Of a stretch of 64,000 nt of DNA, positions 24,815-32,638 are shown piece after piece. The notes beneath the pieces are model-generated. The model made no database searches and had not been told where the DNA came from. It saw nothing but the letters and a program-made list of their open reading frames with translations. Made by a program: the position numbers and the translations under genes. Each line of letters opens with the position of its first letter. Position 1 is the first letter of the stretch. The DNA comes from JAXGPF01 sp964463985 (GTDB lineage: Bacteria > Verrucomicrobiota > Kiritimatiellia > JAAZAB01), in contig CAYXEK010000005.1 of assembly GCA_964463985.1 (NCBI GenBank), positions 1-64,000 of the forward strand. The letters are read 5' to 3'.

Positions 24815-25429
24815 TTACCGCGCCGGCCAATCGGCGTAGTCTACCTCAAACAGGCCGCCCCATTTGCGCCGCGCCTGTTCGAACGCGCGCGCGCGATGCG
24901 AAATGCGGTTCTTCAGTGCGGGATCCATTTCGGCAAATGTCTGATCATAGCCGTCGGGAACGAATAAAGGGTCATAGCCGAATCCGCCGCCGCCGCGCGG
25001 AATTTCAATGATCCGGCCGGGGCAATATCCCTCCACCACCTGCGCCCGGCCGCGCGGACTGGCCAGGGCCACCACGCAGCAGAACCGGGCGGTCCGGTCC
25101 GGCGCATCCGTCAATTCCCGGAGCAGCTTGCCGTTGTTGGCCGCGTCATTCCGGGGCATGCCGGCATACCGGGCGGAGATCACGCCCGGAGCGCCTTGGA
25201 GCGCGGCAACTTCCAAACCGGAATCATCCGCCAGGGCCCAGCACTTGGCGTATAAAGCCGCCGTCATGGCCTTCTTGATGGCATTGGACGCGAAGGTTTT
25301 CCCGTCTTCCACCACTTCCGGCATGGCGGCCAGGACGGCGCTGTCCAGCCAATCCAGGCCGGGGCAAGCGAAAATCCGGCGGATTTCATCAAGCTTATGC
25401 GGATTCCGGCTGGCCAGGACTATTTTCAT
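24815..25429 (-). CDS. rdgB: RdgB/HAM1-family dITP/XTP pyrophosphatase
   Basis: 204 residues. It hydrolyses non-canonical purine nucleotides such as dITP and XTP to monophosphates, protecting DNA. The N-terminal ASRNPHKLDEI, the metal site ALADDSGLEV, GGFGYDPLFVP and NRISHRARA are all diagnostic. It lies 11 nt downstream of the tRNA-Leu gene on the same strand, so it is probably expressed from the tRNA promoter. Confidence 0.95.
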   Translation of the reverse strand: MKIVLASRNPHKLDEIRRIFACPGLDWLDSAVLAAMPEVVEDGKTFASNAIKKAMTAALYAKCWALADDSGLEVAALQGAPGVISARYAGMPRNDAANNGKLLRELTDAPDRTARFCCVVALASPRGRAQVVEGYCPGRIIEIPRGGGGFGYDPLFVPDGYDQTFAEMDPALKNRISHRARAFEQARRKWGGLFEVDYADWPAR

Positions 25430-25440
25430 CGGGGAGTTGG

Positions 25441-25526
25441 TGGTGCACGGGGCGGGGATCGAACCCGCACGACATTGCTGTCATTAGCCCCTCAAACTAA
25501 CGCGTCTGCCATTCCGCCACCCGTGC
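25441..25526 (-). tRNA. tRNA-Leu (anticodon GAG)
   Basis: 86 nt class-II tRNA read on the minus strand. The acceptor stem is GCACGGG/CCCGTGC with discriminator A and an encoded CCA (25443-25441). The D arm contains GGCGGAATGGCAGACGC, typical of Leu. The anticodon loop TTGAGGG gives GAG, between TTAGT and GCTAA. The long variable arm TGACA-GCAA-TGTCG and the T arm GCGGG-TTCGATC-CCCGC are present. Confidence 0.95.
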
Positions 25527-25559
25527 GCGCGATTGCCGCATTATTTGCGAGCGGTTTTA

Positions 25560-25589
25560 ATTATACATTGCATTGCCCGCTGAATTCAA
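25560..25589 (-). promoter_or_regulatory. promoter of tRNA-Leu (and rdgB)
   Basis: On the minus strand TTGAAT (25589-25584), 18 nt, and a perfect TATAAT (25565-25560), about 34 nt before the tRNA 5' end. Confidence 0.65.
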
Positions 25590-25623
25590 GTATTTTAAAT
25601 GCATCCCGGTGGCGGATGCGCAC

Positions 25624-26178
25624 ATGAGCAAACACAAAAAATTCAAACCGGAAATTCTGCACCCGGAACTGGAACGCCAGTTGCCGGCCAAGCCGGCGAT
25701 CGTTCCATCCGTGGAAGAACTCAACCGCCTGATGGAGCGCATGCTGGCTCATGAACGCCGGCGCGCTCGCCGGGAATTCGCGGTCATCATCGCCGGCATC
25801 GCGGTGCTTTTCACCTTGATCCTCGCCGGGGGAGCCTGGTTTACCCAGGGTCTGCTGCGCCAACTCCAGGAAGAACGGCAGATTTCCGAAAGATCGCGCG
25901 CAGACCTAATGGACCTGCTCCACGCCGGGCGGCAGCCTGCGCCGGACCAGGACGCCCGCACAGCGTCCACCCTGCCGGCGCCATCTGACATTGTCCCGCC
26001 GCCATCCGCCTCCGGCGCACCCGCGCCGGCGGCGATTGCAACGACGGCCGTATCCGCAACCCCGGCGGCGGCCGTCCCGCCGAATCCGGTTCCAGTAACG
26101 GGCTCATTCAGAAAAAGCCTGGAAGTTAAGGCGGCGGGCGGCCTCACCCTGCGCCTGCCGATTCCGCCGCCGCCGTGA
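25624..26178 (+). CDS. hypothetical single-pass membrane protein
   Basis: 184 residues. A charged cytoplasmic N terminus with a helical stretch (about 30-50, very Arg-rich before the membrane) precedes one transmembrane helix (about 52-73). A short possible coiled coil (about 78-95) and a long Ala/Pro/Thr-rich outer segment follow, ending in a short Leu/Pro tail. The start is the ATG at 25624; an in-frame TTG 51 nt upstream is less likely. I recognise no family. The topology suggests a periplasm-facing anchor. Confidence 0.6.
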   Translation: MSKHKKFKPEILHPELERQLPAKPAIVPSVEELNRLMERMLAHERRRARREFAVIIAGIAVLFTLILAGGAWFTQGLLRQLQEERQISERSRADLMDLLHAGRQPAPDQDARTASTLPAPSDIVPPPSASGAPAPAAIATTAVSATPAAAVPPNPVPVTGSFRKSLEVKAAGGLTLRLPIPPPP

Positions 26179-26186
26179 CTTTTTAA

Positions 26187-26221
26187 TCTCAAATTTGAAA
26201 TCTCAAAGCTCAAATTCAGAG
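26187..26221. repeat. short heptamer array overlapping the recD2 start
   Basis: Four to five exact-period 7-mers: TCTCAAA (26187-26193), TTTGAAA, TCTCAAA, GCTCAAA, then TTCAGAG (26215-26221). The presumed recD2 start codon lies inside it. Confidence 0.75.
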
Positions 26222-28366
26222 GTTGCAACCATAGCCGGCGTAGTGGATCACATTGTCTTTCGCAACCCGGAAACCGGCTATACGGTCTGCGTCTTGAAAA
26301 ATCCGCGCGGGGTCCGCGGCGCGGGACGCCCGGTAACCGTCGTCGGCAATTGCGCCGCCATGTGGGAAGGCGAAACCCTCGAAGCCGAAGGGCAATGGCA
26401 GCACCACAAGGTGCATGGCGCGCAATTCCAGGCCGCCAAAATCGTGTGTTCCGCCCCCACCTCGCTTGACGGCATACGGCGTTACCTTGGCAGCGGCATG
26501 ATTGACGGCATCGGCCCGGTGCTGGCCGAACGCCTGGTGAAAAAGTTCGGCGAGCGGACCCTGGAAATCATCGAACGCGAGTCCGCCCGCCTGCAAACGG
26601 TGGAAGGCATCGGGCGCAAGCGCCGCGAACAGATCAAGGCCGCCTGGAACGCCCAGAAAACCGTGCGCGACATCATGGTTTTCCTGCACGCCCACGGCAT
26701 CGGCGCCGCCCAGGCCGCCCGCATTCATCGCGCTTACGGCGAACACTCCATCAACCTGATCCGCGAAAATCCCTACCGCCTGGCAACCGACATCTGGGGG
26801 ATCGGCTTCAAGACCGCCGACCGTATTGCCCGCAGCATAGGCATTCCGGCCGACTCAATGCATCGGGCCGCCGCGGGCATCGTCCATACCCTGCAGACCA
26901 TGGCGGAAGAAGGGCATTGCTATGCCGGCCGCGAACAATTGCTGGCGGAAGCCGCCGGCTTGCTGGCCATCCCCACGCCCATCCTGGAACAGGCCCTGGA
27001 TGCCGCGGCGGAAAACCGGGCCGTGGTCGCGGAAGAAGACCGCGTGTACCTGCCGGCCATTCACCAGGCGGAAACAGGCGCGGCCCGGCAACTGGCCCGT
27101 CTGCGCTCCCACGCGGCCCCGCCCATGGCGCTGGACCAGGAAAAAGCCCTGGCCTGGGCCATGGCGCGCATGCGCCTTGAATTCGCGCCGGCGCAGCGGC
27201 AGGCCCTGGCGATGGCCTTAACGCAGAAAATTGCACTCATCACCGGCGGACCCGGCGTCGGCAAAACCACCATCATCAAAGCCCTGGCCGACATCTGGAG
27301 CGTCAAAAAAATGCTGGTCTGCATGGCCGCCCCCACCGGGCGCGCGGCCAAGCGGATGGAAGAAGCCACCGGCCATCCGGCCATGACCATCCACCGGCTG
27401 CTGAAGTTCCGGCCGGGAGGAGGGTTTGAACACAACGCGCAGAATCCGCTGGCGGGCGACGCGTTCATCCTGGACGAAACTTCCATGGTGGATATCGCGC
27501 TGATGCACGCTTTCCTGCGCGCGCTGCCGAGCCATGCCCGCCTGGTGATGGTGGGCGACGCCGACCAGCTGCCCAGCGTCGGGCCGGGCAACGTCCTGCG
27601 CGATTTGCTGGAATCGGACACCATCCCCAGCGTAAAACTGGAACGGGTGTTCCGCCAGCATGACCGCAGTTGGATTGTGCATAACGCCCACCTGGTCAAT
27701 GCCGGACACATGCTGGAATTGCCCGAAAGCGGCGCGCTATCGGATTTTTACTTTGTTCCGGAAGATGATCCCGCGCGCCTGGCCGACCGCGCGGTGGAAT
27801 TCGCCGCCCGCCGCATTCCCGCGCGGTTCAACCTGGACCCGCGGACGGAAATCCAGGTATTGTCGCCCATGCGGCGCAACCAACTGGGCGCCGACGCCCT
27901 TAACCTGGCGCTGCAGGCGGCCATCAATCCCGCTGGGGCCGCACTGCAATACAACGCCTGGTCCTACCGCCTGGGCGACCGGGTCATGCAACTGCGCAAC
28001 AATTACGACAAGGAAGTATACAACGGCGATATCGGATTCGTCTCCCGCGTGGAGGCCGACAGCCGGCAATTGACGGTGGATTTTGACGGCCAGGCCGTGT
28101 CCTACCGGGCCATGGAACTGGATGAATTGAGCCTGGCGTATGCCTGCTCGATCCATAAGTCGCAAGGCAGCGAATATCCGGCGGTGGTGATTCTGCTCGC
28201 CACGCAGCATTTTCACCTGCTGCAGCGCAACCTGTTGTACACCGCCATCACACGCGGCCGGCGCCTGGTTTGCCTCATGGGATCGCGCAAGGCGGTGGAA
28301 ATCGCCATCCGCAACAACCGGATCATGCGCCGCCAGACGGCCTTGTGCGCCAGGCTGCGCGCATAA
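26195..28366 (+). CDS. recD2: RecD2-type ATP-dependent 5'-3' DNA helicase
   Basis: 723 residues, superfamily 1B helicase not associated with RecBC. An N-terminal OB-like domain (IAGVVDHIVFRNPETGYTV), helix-hairpin-helix repeats (about 95-200, e.g. GIGPVLAERLVKKFG, GIGFKTADRIA), then the motor. Walker A GGPGVGKTT is near 350, motif II ILDETSMVD near 425, VMVGDADQLPSVGPG, the SH3-like insert, motif V HKSQGSEYPAVV and motif VI YTAITRGRRL. The only in-frame start is TTG at 26195 within a heptamer repeat, so the first dozen residues are uncertain. Confidence 0.92.
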   Translation: MKSQSSNSEVATIAGVVDHIVFRNPETGYTVCVLKNPRGVRGAGRPVTVVGNCAAMWEGETLEAEGQWQHHKVHGAQFQAAKIVCSAPTSLDGIRRYLGSGMIDGIGPVLAERLVKKFGERTLEIIERESARLQTVEGIGRKRREQIKAAWNAQKTVRDIMVFLHAHGIGAAQAARIHRAYGEHSINLIRENPYRLATDIWGIGFKTADRIARSIGIPADSMHRAAAGIVHTLQTMAEEGHCYAGREQLLAEAAGLLAIPTPILEQALDAAAENRAVVAEEDRVYLPAIHQAETGAARQLARLRSHAAPPMALDQEKALAWAMARMRLEFAPAQRQALAMALTQKIALITGGPGVGKTTIIKALADIWSVKKMLVCMAAPTGRAAKRMEEATGHPAMTIHRLLKFRPGGGFEHNAQNPLAGDAFILDETSMVDIALMHAFLRALPSHARLVMVGDADQLPSVGPGNVLRDLLESDTIPSVKLERVFRQHDRSWIVHNAHLVNAGHMLELPESGALSDFYFVPEDDPARLADRAVEFAARRIPARFNLDPRTEIQVLSPMRRNQLGADALNLALQAAINPAGAALQYNAWSYRLGDRVMQLRNNYDKEVYNGDIGFVSRVEADSRQLTVDFDGQAVSYRAMELDELSLAYACSIHKSQGSEYPAVVILLATQHFHLLQRNLLYTAITRGRRLVCLMGSRKAVEIAIRNNRIMRRQTALCARLRA

Positions 28367-28393
28367 CCGCGCGGAAATGCGGAACGGCGGCGC

Positions 28394-29893
28394 CTAGAAA
28401 ATCAGACTCAACGAGCCGCCCAGCGAGCCGCCTTCGGGGTTGACGACATAGCGCGATGGGCCGATGTCGCAGTTGATGTTCTCCAACCAGTCATAGCGGC
28501 CGAATACGCCCAGTTCCACCCAGCTGGTAAGTCGCAATCCGGCTTCCGCCTGCACAAAATAACCGAAGATGGTTTCCGTTTCATCTTCCGCGTCGCGCCA
28601 TTCCTTGAGCACGCTTGCCGGGGCGCCATTCCAGCTTTCATACAGGGTTTCTTCGTAAACGGCATCGGTCTCCGCCAGGTTGATCGTCGGCCCCGTGGCG
28701 CCGCCCAGGTTCAGCCGCCGGAACTGGTAGTTGAACGACAACCCCATCGAAAATGTCAGCAGCTGCAGATCCAAGTCGTGCTTGATGGCATTGTAGGCCG
28801 TATATGACCCTTCATCCAGCACCCGTCCGCCGGCGTTCGAGCTGCCCAACGGCACGGTGGAAATGCAGGGGCCCGGGTCCGAATAATTGCCCTGGTAAGG
28901 CGCGCTATCCCCGGCGATGCCGGCGCCTTCCAGCGAATAAACATCCACGCCGGATTCTTCGCGGGTCTCCCAACGCTGCTCATCGCGGAAATTCGCGGCA
29001 GCGCCGCTGACGGAAGAGCCGATGCGCATGAAATCCAGGTGCAAACGGCAATCCCAGTTGGGCTCGCGGAAAATTTTCCGTTGCGCGAACACATACACGC
29101 CCGGTTCATTCTCTCCCGAATCGGAATAAACGCTCTCGCTGATGTGAGTGTCACGGTCAAATTCCGTGACCACGCGGCCGCTGGATGTCAAACGCAGGGT
29201 ATTGCCTTCAACCTGGCCGGGGCTGTCGTAGCCCCAATTCCAGGTTTCGCCGTCCAGACCGGTCCACTCGTCCGACTCCACGTAGCCGTCTGTGTACGCG
29301 CCGCGTCCTCCGCCTTCCGAATGATCCGAAGACTTGTCCGCAATGGGATAATTCCGGGCGTATGACCCACCGCGCCAGGAACGCGTCTTGATCGAGCGCC
29401 AGAGCATGCCCGCGCCTACGCGCCACAAATCGTGTTTGCCGGCCTTGCGCACCGCGCCTTCCGGAACCGCCCCCCCGGCATCCTTCAAAGCTACGGATGC
29501 CAGCGGCAGGATTTCCGGCACATCTTCTGTTTCGGCGGAAGATGCCTCGAAGAAATCATCTATTTCCTCAACTTCCGCCGCACCCTTGGCCGCCGCGGCA
29601 GTGTCCGCCGGCTTCGTTTCCGCCTTGACCGCCGGTTTTGCCGCGGGTTTCTCAACCGCCGGCTGCGCCGCAGCAACAGGTTGTGCCGCAGGCTTTTCCG
29701 CCGGCTTGACCGCAGCCTCCGGCGCTGGAACTGCCGCCTCATGGCTTGGATTCGCTGCCGGCTCCTTGGCGGCATCCTGCGCCGCGGCGGCTTTTGGCGC
29801 TGGGTCGCCATCGGCCGGAATGGACAAGCACAACAATCCAAGCATAACAAATGCCAGACCATGCATGGCATGCCATTGTTTCAGATGTGACAT
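28394..29893 (-). CDS. outer-membrane beta-barrel protein with a long Pro/Ala/Lys/Glu linker
   Basis: 499 residues. A signal peptide (about 1-29) is followed by a low-complexity Ala/Pro/Lys/Glu segment (about 30-105), of the kind that could span the periplasm or touch peptidoglycan. An acidic patch (VEEIDDFFEASSAETED) leads into a barrel-like region of alternating strands ending SLSLIF with a terminal Phe. No family recognised. The ATG at 29893 is chosen for its GGAAGG and because the signal peptide begins there. It is divergent from serA, with its own consensus promoter. Confidence 0.65.
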   Translation of the reverse strand: MSHLKQWHAMHGLAFVMLGLLCLSIPADGDPAPKAAAAQDAAKEPAANPSHEAAVPAPEAAVKPAEKPAAQPVAAAQPAVEKPAAKPAVKAETKPADTAAAAKGAAEVEEIDDFFEASSAETEDVPEILPLASVALKDAGGAVPEGAVRKAGKHDLWRVGAGMLWRSIKTRSWRGGSYARNYPIADKSSDHSEGGGRGAYTDGYVESDEWTGLDGETWNWGYDSPGQVEGNTLRLTSSGRVVTEFDRDTHISESVYSDSGENEPGVYVFAQRKIFREPNWDCRLHLDFMRIGSSVSGAAANFRDEQRWETREESGVDVYSLEGAGIAGDSAPYQGNYSDPGPCISTVPLGSSNAGGRVLDEGSYTAYNAIKHDLDLQLLTFSMGLSFNYQFRRLNLGGATGPTINLAETDAVYEETLYESWNGAPASVLKEWRDAEDETETIFGYFVQAEAGLRLTSWVELGVFGRYDWLENINCDIGPSRYVVNPEGGSLGGSLSLIF

Positions 29894-29939
29894 CTTGGTG
29901 CCTTCCAGCAAATTTAGTCTAAAATTCAGCTTTTATGAT

Positions 29940-29968
29940 ATGCTACTAATTGAACCGTAAGTTGTCAA
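29940..29968 (-). promoter_or_regulatory. promoter of the 28394-29893 barrel gene
   Basis: On the minus strand a perfect TTGACA (29968-29963), 17 nt, TAGCAT (29945-29940), about 46 nt before the ATG. Confidence 0.7.
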
Positions 29969-30003
29969 AATAAATATGCGCCGATCCGCGAGGTGATTTT
30001 TTA

Positions 30004-30032
30004 TTGCAGCATACGGGTTTATAATTTACTAT
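30004..30032 (+). promoter_or_regulatory. candidate promoter of serA
   Basis: TTGCAG (30004-30009), 17 nt, TACTAT (30027-30032), about 100 nt before the serA ATG. Confidence 0.4.
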
Positions 30033-30133
30033 GCATTTCATTAATGAATGCCGTTGCCGGATGTTGAAGCCTGCTTTCATAAACTAACTGTCGTCAGCTG
30101 CCCGTGAATACCCAACCCCCATCATTCCAACCC

Positions 30134-31714
30134 ATGAAAAAAATCCTGATCCCAACCAAACTGGAAGCAGTGGCCCGCGAAATCCTGGAAGCGCACGGCA
30201 AATATAAAGTCATCCAGGAAGTCCCGGCCGATTTGGCGGCCTTCTGCAAGACTCATCACGATGCCTATGCCTTGATTGTCCGCAGCGAAAAAATCACGCG
30301 TGAAATCATGGATTTGCTGCCTGGGTTGAAAGTCATCGTGCGGGCCGGTTCGGGCTACGACACGATTGACATCAAGTACGCCCGCAAGCGGGGCATTGAC
30401 GTGATGAACACCCCGGGCGCGAACGCCAACGCCGTGGCCGAGGAAGTCATCGCGCTGATGTTTGCCGATGCCCGCCATGTGATCCCGGCCGATATCAGCA
30501 CCCGCGCCGGCAAATGGGAGAAAAACAGTTTCATGGGCCGCGAAATCACCGGCAAAACCGTCGGCATTGTCGGCCTGGGCAATATCGGACAACTGGTGGC
30601 GCGCCGGCTGTCGGGGTTTGACGTGAAATTGCTCGGGTATGACCCCATGATCTCGCAGGAGCGCGCGGATGAGATGGCGGTGGAACTGGTGGAATTGCCC
30701 GAGCTGTTCGCCCGCGCGGACTACGTCACTTTGCACATACCCGAGAACGATGAAACCCGCAAAATGATCAATGCCGACCTGCTGGAAAGCATGCGTCCCG
30801 GGGCGACCCTGATCAATTGCGCCCGGGCGGGCATCATTGACGAAGACGCTTTGCGCCGCATCAAGGCGGACCGCCAAATCCATTTCCTCAACGATGTCTA
30901 CCCCAAGGATGCCGCCGGGGAAAAGACCATCGCCGACCTGGCGGATATCATGCTGCCCCACCTGGGCGCCAGCACGGTCGAGGCCAACACCAACGCCGCC
31001 CGGCGCGCGGCGGAGGAATTGATTGCCCTGGATGAAGAAGGCATAACCAGCTTCATCGTCAACCGCGCGGTGCCGGAAGGGTTGGATGAAGCCTACGGCC
31101 GCCTGGCATTCATCATCACCAGGCTTTGCCGCCACTTGCTGGGGCCGGGCGCGAAACTGAAAACGACTGAAACCAGCTTCTACGGTTCGCTGGCGCCGTT
31201 TGCCGACTGGCTGATGATTCCGGTGGTCACGGCGCTGGGCGACAAGGTTGACCAACCGCTGGATCACAAGTCCGCGCGGCAATACCTGAAGGATATGGGA
31301 ATCGAAGTCGTCAACCGCCCGACCGATCCGCACAAAAAATTCGACAACTCGATCACGATTGATCTGATCGCCAGCCTGGATTCCGGCAGTCTGCGGCGCG
31401 TCAGCATCCGCGGCACCCTGGCCGAAGGAACCCTGATGGTGGCGCGTATCAACGACTTCGACCAGCTTTATTTTGAGCCCCGCGGCCCGACGCTTTTCTT
31501 TATTTACGACGACCGCCCGGGCGTCCTGGGTCAGATCGGTGTCAAGCTGGCCCAGGCCGACATCAATATCGAAGACGTGCGGAACCCGCATCATGCGAAG
31601 AGCAACCAGTCCCTGGCCATCCTGAGAGTCAACCAGCCGGTCTCCCCCGGGGTGCTGGATGAAATCCGCGGTTCCATCCAGGCGGTTTCCGCGGTTTATT
31701 ATGATTTCGGTTGA
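30134..31714 (+). CDS. serA: D-3-phosphoglycerate dehydrogenase
   Basis: 526 residues, the first enzyme of serine synthesis. Domains: substrate-binding, NAD-binding (GIVGLGNIGQLVARRL near 146), an intervening domain (about 320-450) and a C-terminal ACT domain (FFIYDDRPGVLGQIGVKL), so serine feedback is plausible. Catalytic Arg (NCARAG) and His (MLPHLGAST) are present, but the position of the catalytic Glu reads VYPKDA (Asp259) rather than FPTEP. The ATG at 30134 is preferred to a GTG 30 nt upstream; homologues start MKKVLIPTKL. No good ribosome-binding site for either. Confidence 0.9.
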   Translation: MKKILIPTKLEAVAREILEAHGKYKVIQEVPADLAAFCKTHHDAYALIVRSEKITREIMDLLPGLKVIVRAGSGYDTIDIKYARKRGIDVMNTPGANANAVAEEVIALMFADARHVIPADISTRAGKWEKNSFMGREITGKTVGIVGLGNIGQLVARRLSGFDVKLLGYDPMISQERADEMAVELVELPELFARADYVTLHIPENDETRKMINADLLESMRPGATLINCARAGIIDEDALRRIKADRQIHFLNDVYPKDAAGEKTIADLADIMLPHLGASTVEANTNAARRAAEELIALDEEGITSFIVNRAVPEGLDEAYGRLAFIITRLCRHLLGPGAKLKTTETSFYGSLAPFADWLMIPVVTALGDKVDQPLDHKSARQYLKDMGIEVVNRPTDPHKKFDNSITIDLIASLDSGSLRRVSIRGTLAEGTLMVARINDFDQLYFEPRGPTLFFIYDDRPGVLGQIGVKLAQADINIEDVRNPHHAKSNQSLAILRVNQPVSPGVLDEIRGSIQAVSAVYYDFG

Positions 31715-31729
31715 ACCCTGACCCATGCC

Positions 31730-32275
31730 ATGCAAGGCGAAGCCTTCCTGGAACTGGCAGCCCGGCGCCAAAGCACGCGCGCCTACCGCCCCGACCCCGT
31801 GCCGCGCGACTGCATCGAACGCTGCCTAGAAGCGGCGCGGCTGGCCCCGTCCGCCTGCAATTCCCAGCCCTGGTTTTTCCTGGTGGCGGACACCCCGCCC
31901 GCCCGCCGGAAACTTGCGGAAGCCGCCTTCAGCGGGATTTACGCGGCTTTCAAGTTTGCCGCGCGCGCGCCGGCGCTGGTGGCAGTGGCCGCCGAACGCT
32001 CGAAATTCGCCGCCGCCGCCGCCGGATGGTGGCGCGGAACCCGGTTCAACCTGGCGGATATCGGCATCGCCGGCGAGCATTTTATCCTGCAGGCTGCGGC
32101 GGAAGGCCTGGGCACATGCTGGATCGGTTGGTTCAATTCCAGGGCGGCAGCCGCCGCCCTGGCATTGCCGCGGGGCCGCCGGCTGGAGTTCCTCATCAGC
32201 CTGGGCTATCCCGCGGATGACACAATCCGCCCCAAAAGCCGGAAAGACATGGACGGCATCCGCCAATACATGTAA
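31730..32275 (+). CDS. nitroreductase-family flavoprotein
   Basis: 181 residues. The N-terminal FMN-phosphate signature RRQSTRAY, the dimer/FMN segment LAPSACNSQPW and the C-terminal GLGTCWIGW are typical of small NAD(P)H:FMN nitroreductases. The physiological substrate is unknown; members reduce quinones, flavins or modified nucleobases and some act in cofactor synthesis. It follows serA after 15 nt and may be co-transcribed. Just after its stop lies the gapped tandem repeat. Confidence 0.85.
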   Translation: MQGEAFLELAARRQSTRAYRPDPVPRDCIERCLEAARLAPSACNSQPWFFLVADTPPARRKLAEAAFSGIYAAFKFAARAPALVAVAAERSKFAAAAAGWWRGTRFNLADIGIAGEHFILQAAAEGLGTCWIGWFNSRAAAAALALPRGRRLEFLISLGYPADDTIRPKSRKDMDGIRQYM

Positions 32276-32277
32276 AG

Positions 32278-32490
32278 TGTTCGCGTGTCGGGTGTCGCGT
32301 GTCGGGTGTCGCGTGTCGGGTGTCGCGTGTCGGGANNNNNNNNNNNNNNNNNNNNNNNNNNNNNNNNNNNNNNNNNNNNNNNNNNNNNNNNNNNNNNNNN
32401 NNNNNNNNNNNNNNNNNNNNNNNNNNNNNNNNNNNTCGCGTGTCGGGTGTCGCGTGTCGGGTGTCGCGTGTCGGGTGTCGCGTGTCGGGA
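32278..32490. repeat. tandem heptamer array (GTGTCGG/GTGTCGC) interrupted by an assembly gap
   Basis: Alternating GTGTCGC and GTGTCGG heptamers (a 14 bp unit) run from 32278 to 32335 and again from 32436 to 32489 in near-perfect copies. Between them are 100 N (32336-32435). The round number and the repeat on both sides mean the assembler could not close the array; its true length is unknown. No spacer sequences occur, so it is not a CRISPR array. Confidence 0.95.
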
Positions 32491-32530
32491 TCGATGCCGA
32501 TTCCGACCCCGCCAAAACCGGAACTTAACT

Positions 32531-32559
32531 TTGAACGAAATAGCCGAATTTATTAGCAA
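32531..32559 (+). promoter_or_regulatory. candidate promoter of the AAC(3)-like gene
   Basis: TTGAAC (32531-32536), 17 nt, TAGCAA (32554-32559), 79 nt before the ATG. A 6 bp hairpin, CAAAAC-AAGC-GTTTTG, lies at 32615-32630 just before the start codon. Confidence 0.35.
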
Positions 32560-32638
32560 AAACATCTGTTTTCTGGTTGAAAATTAAATCCATGGGATGA
32601 CAGTAAGCTAATCTCAAAACAAGCGTTTTGAAACTCCG

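Noticed and set aside
32278..32490. CRISPR array
   Set aside because: The unit is 7/14 bp with no spacers and no cas genes nearby.
32281..32587. Open frames across the N gap
   Set aside because: They are translations of the heptamer repeat and unknown bases.
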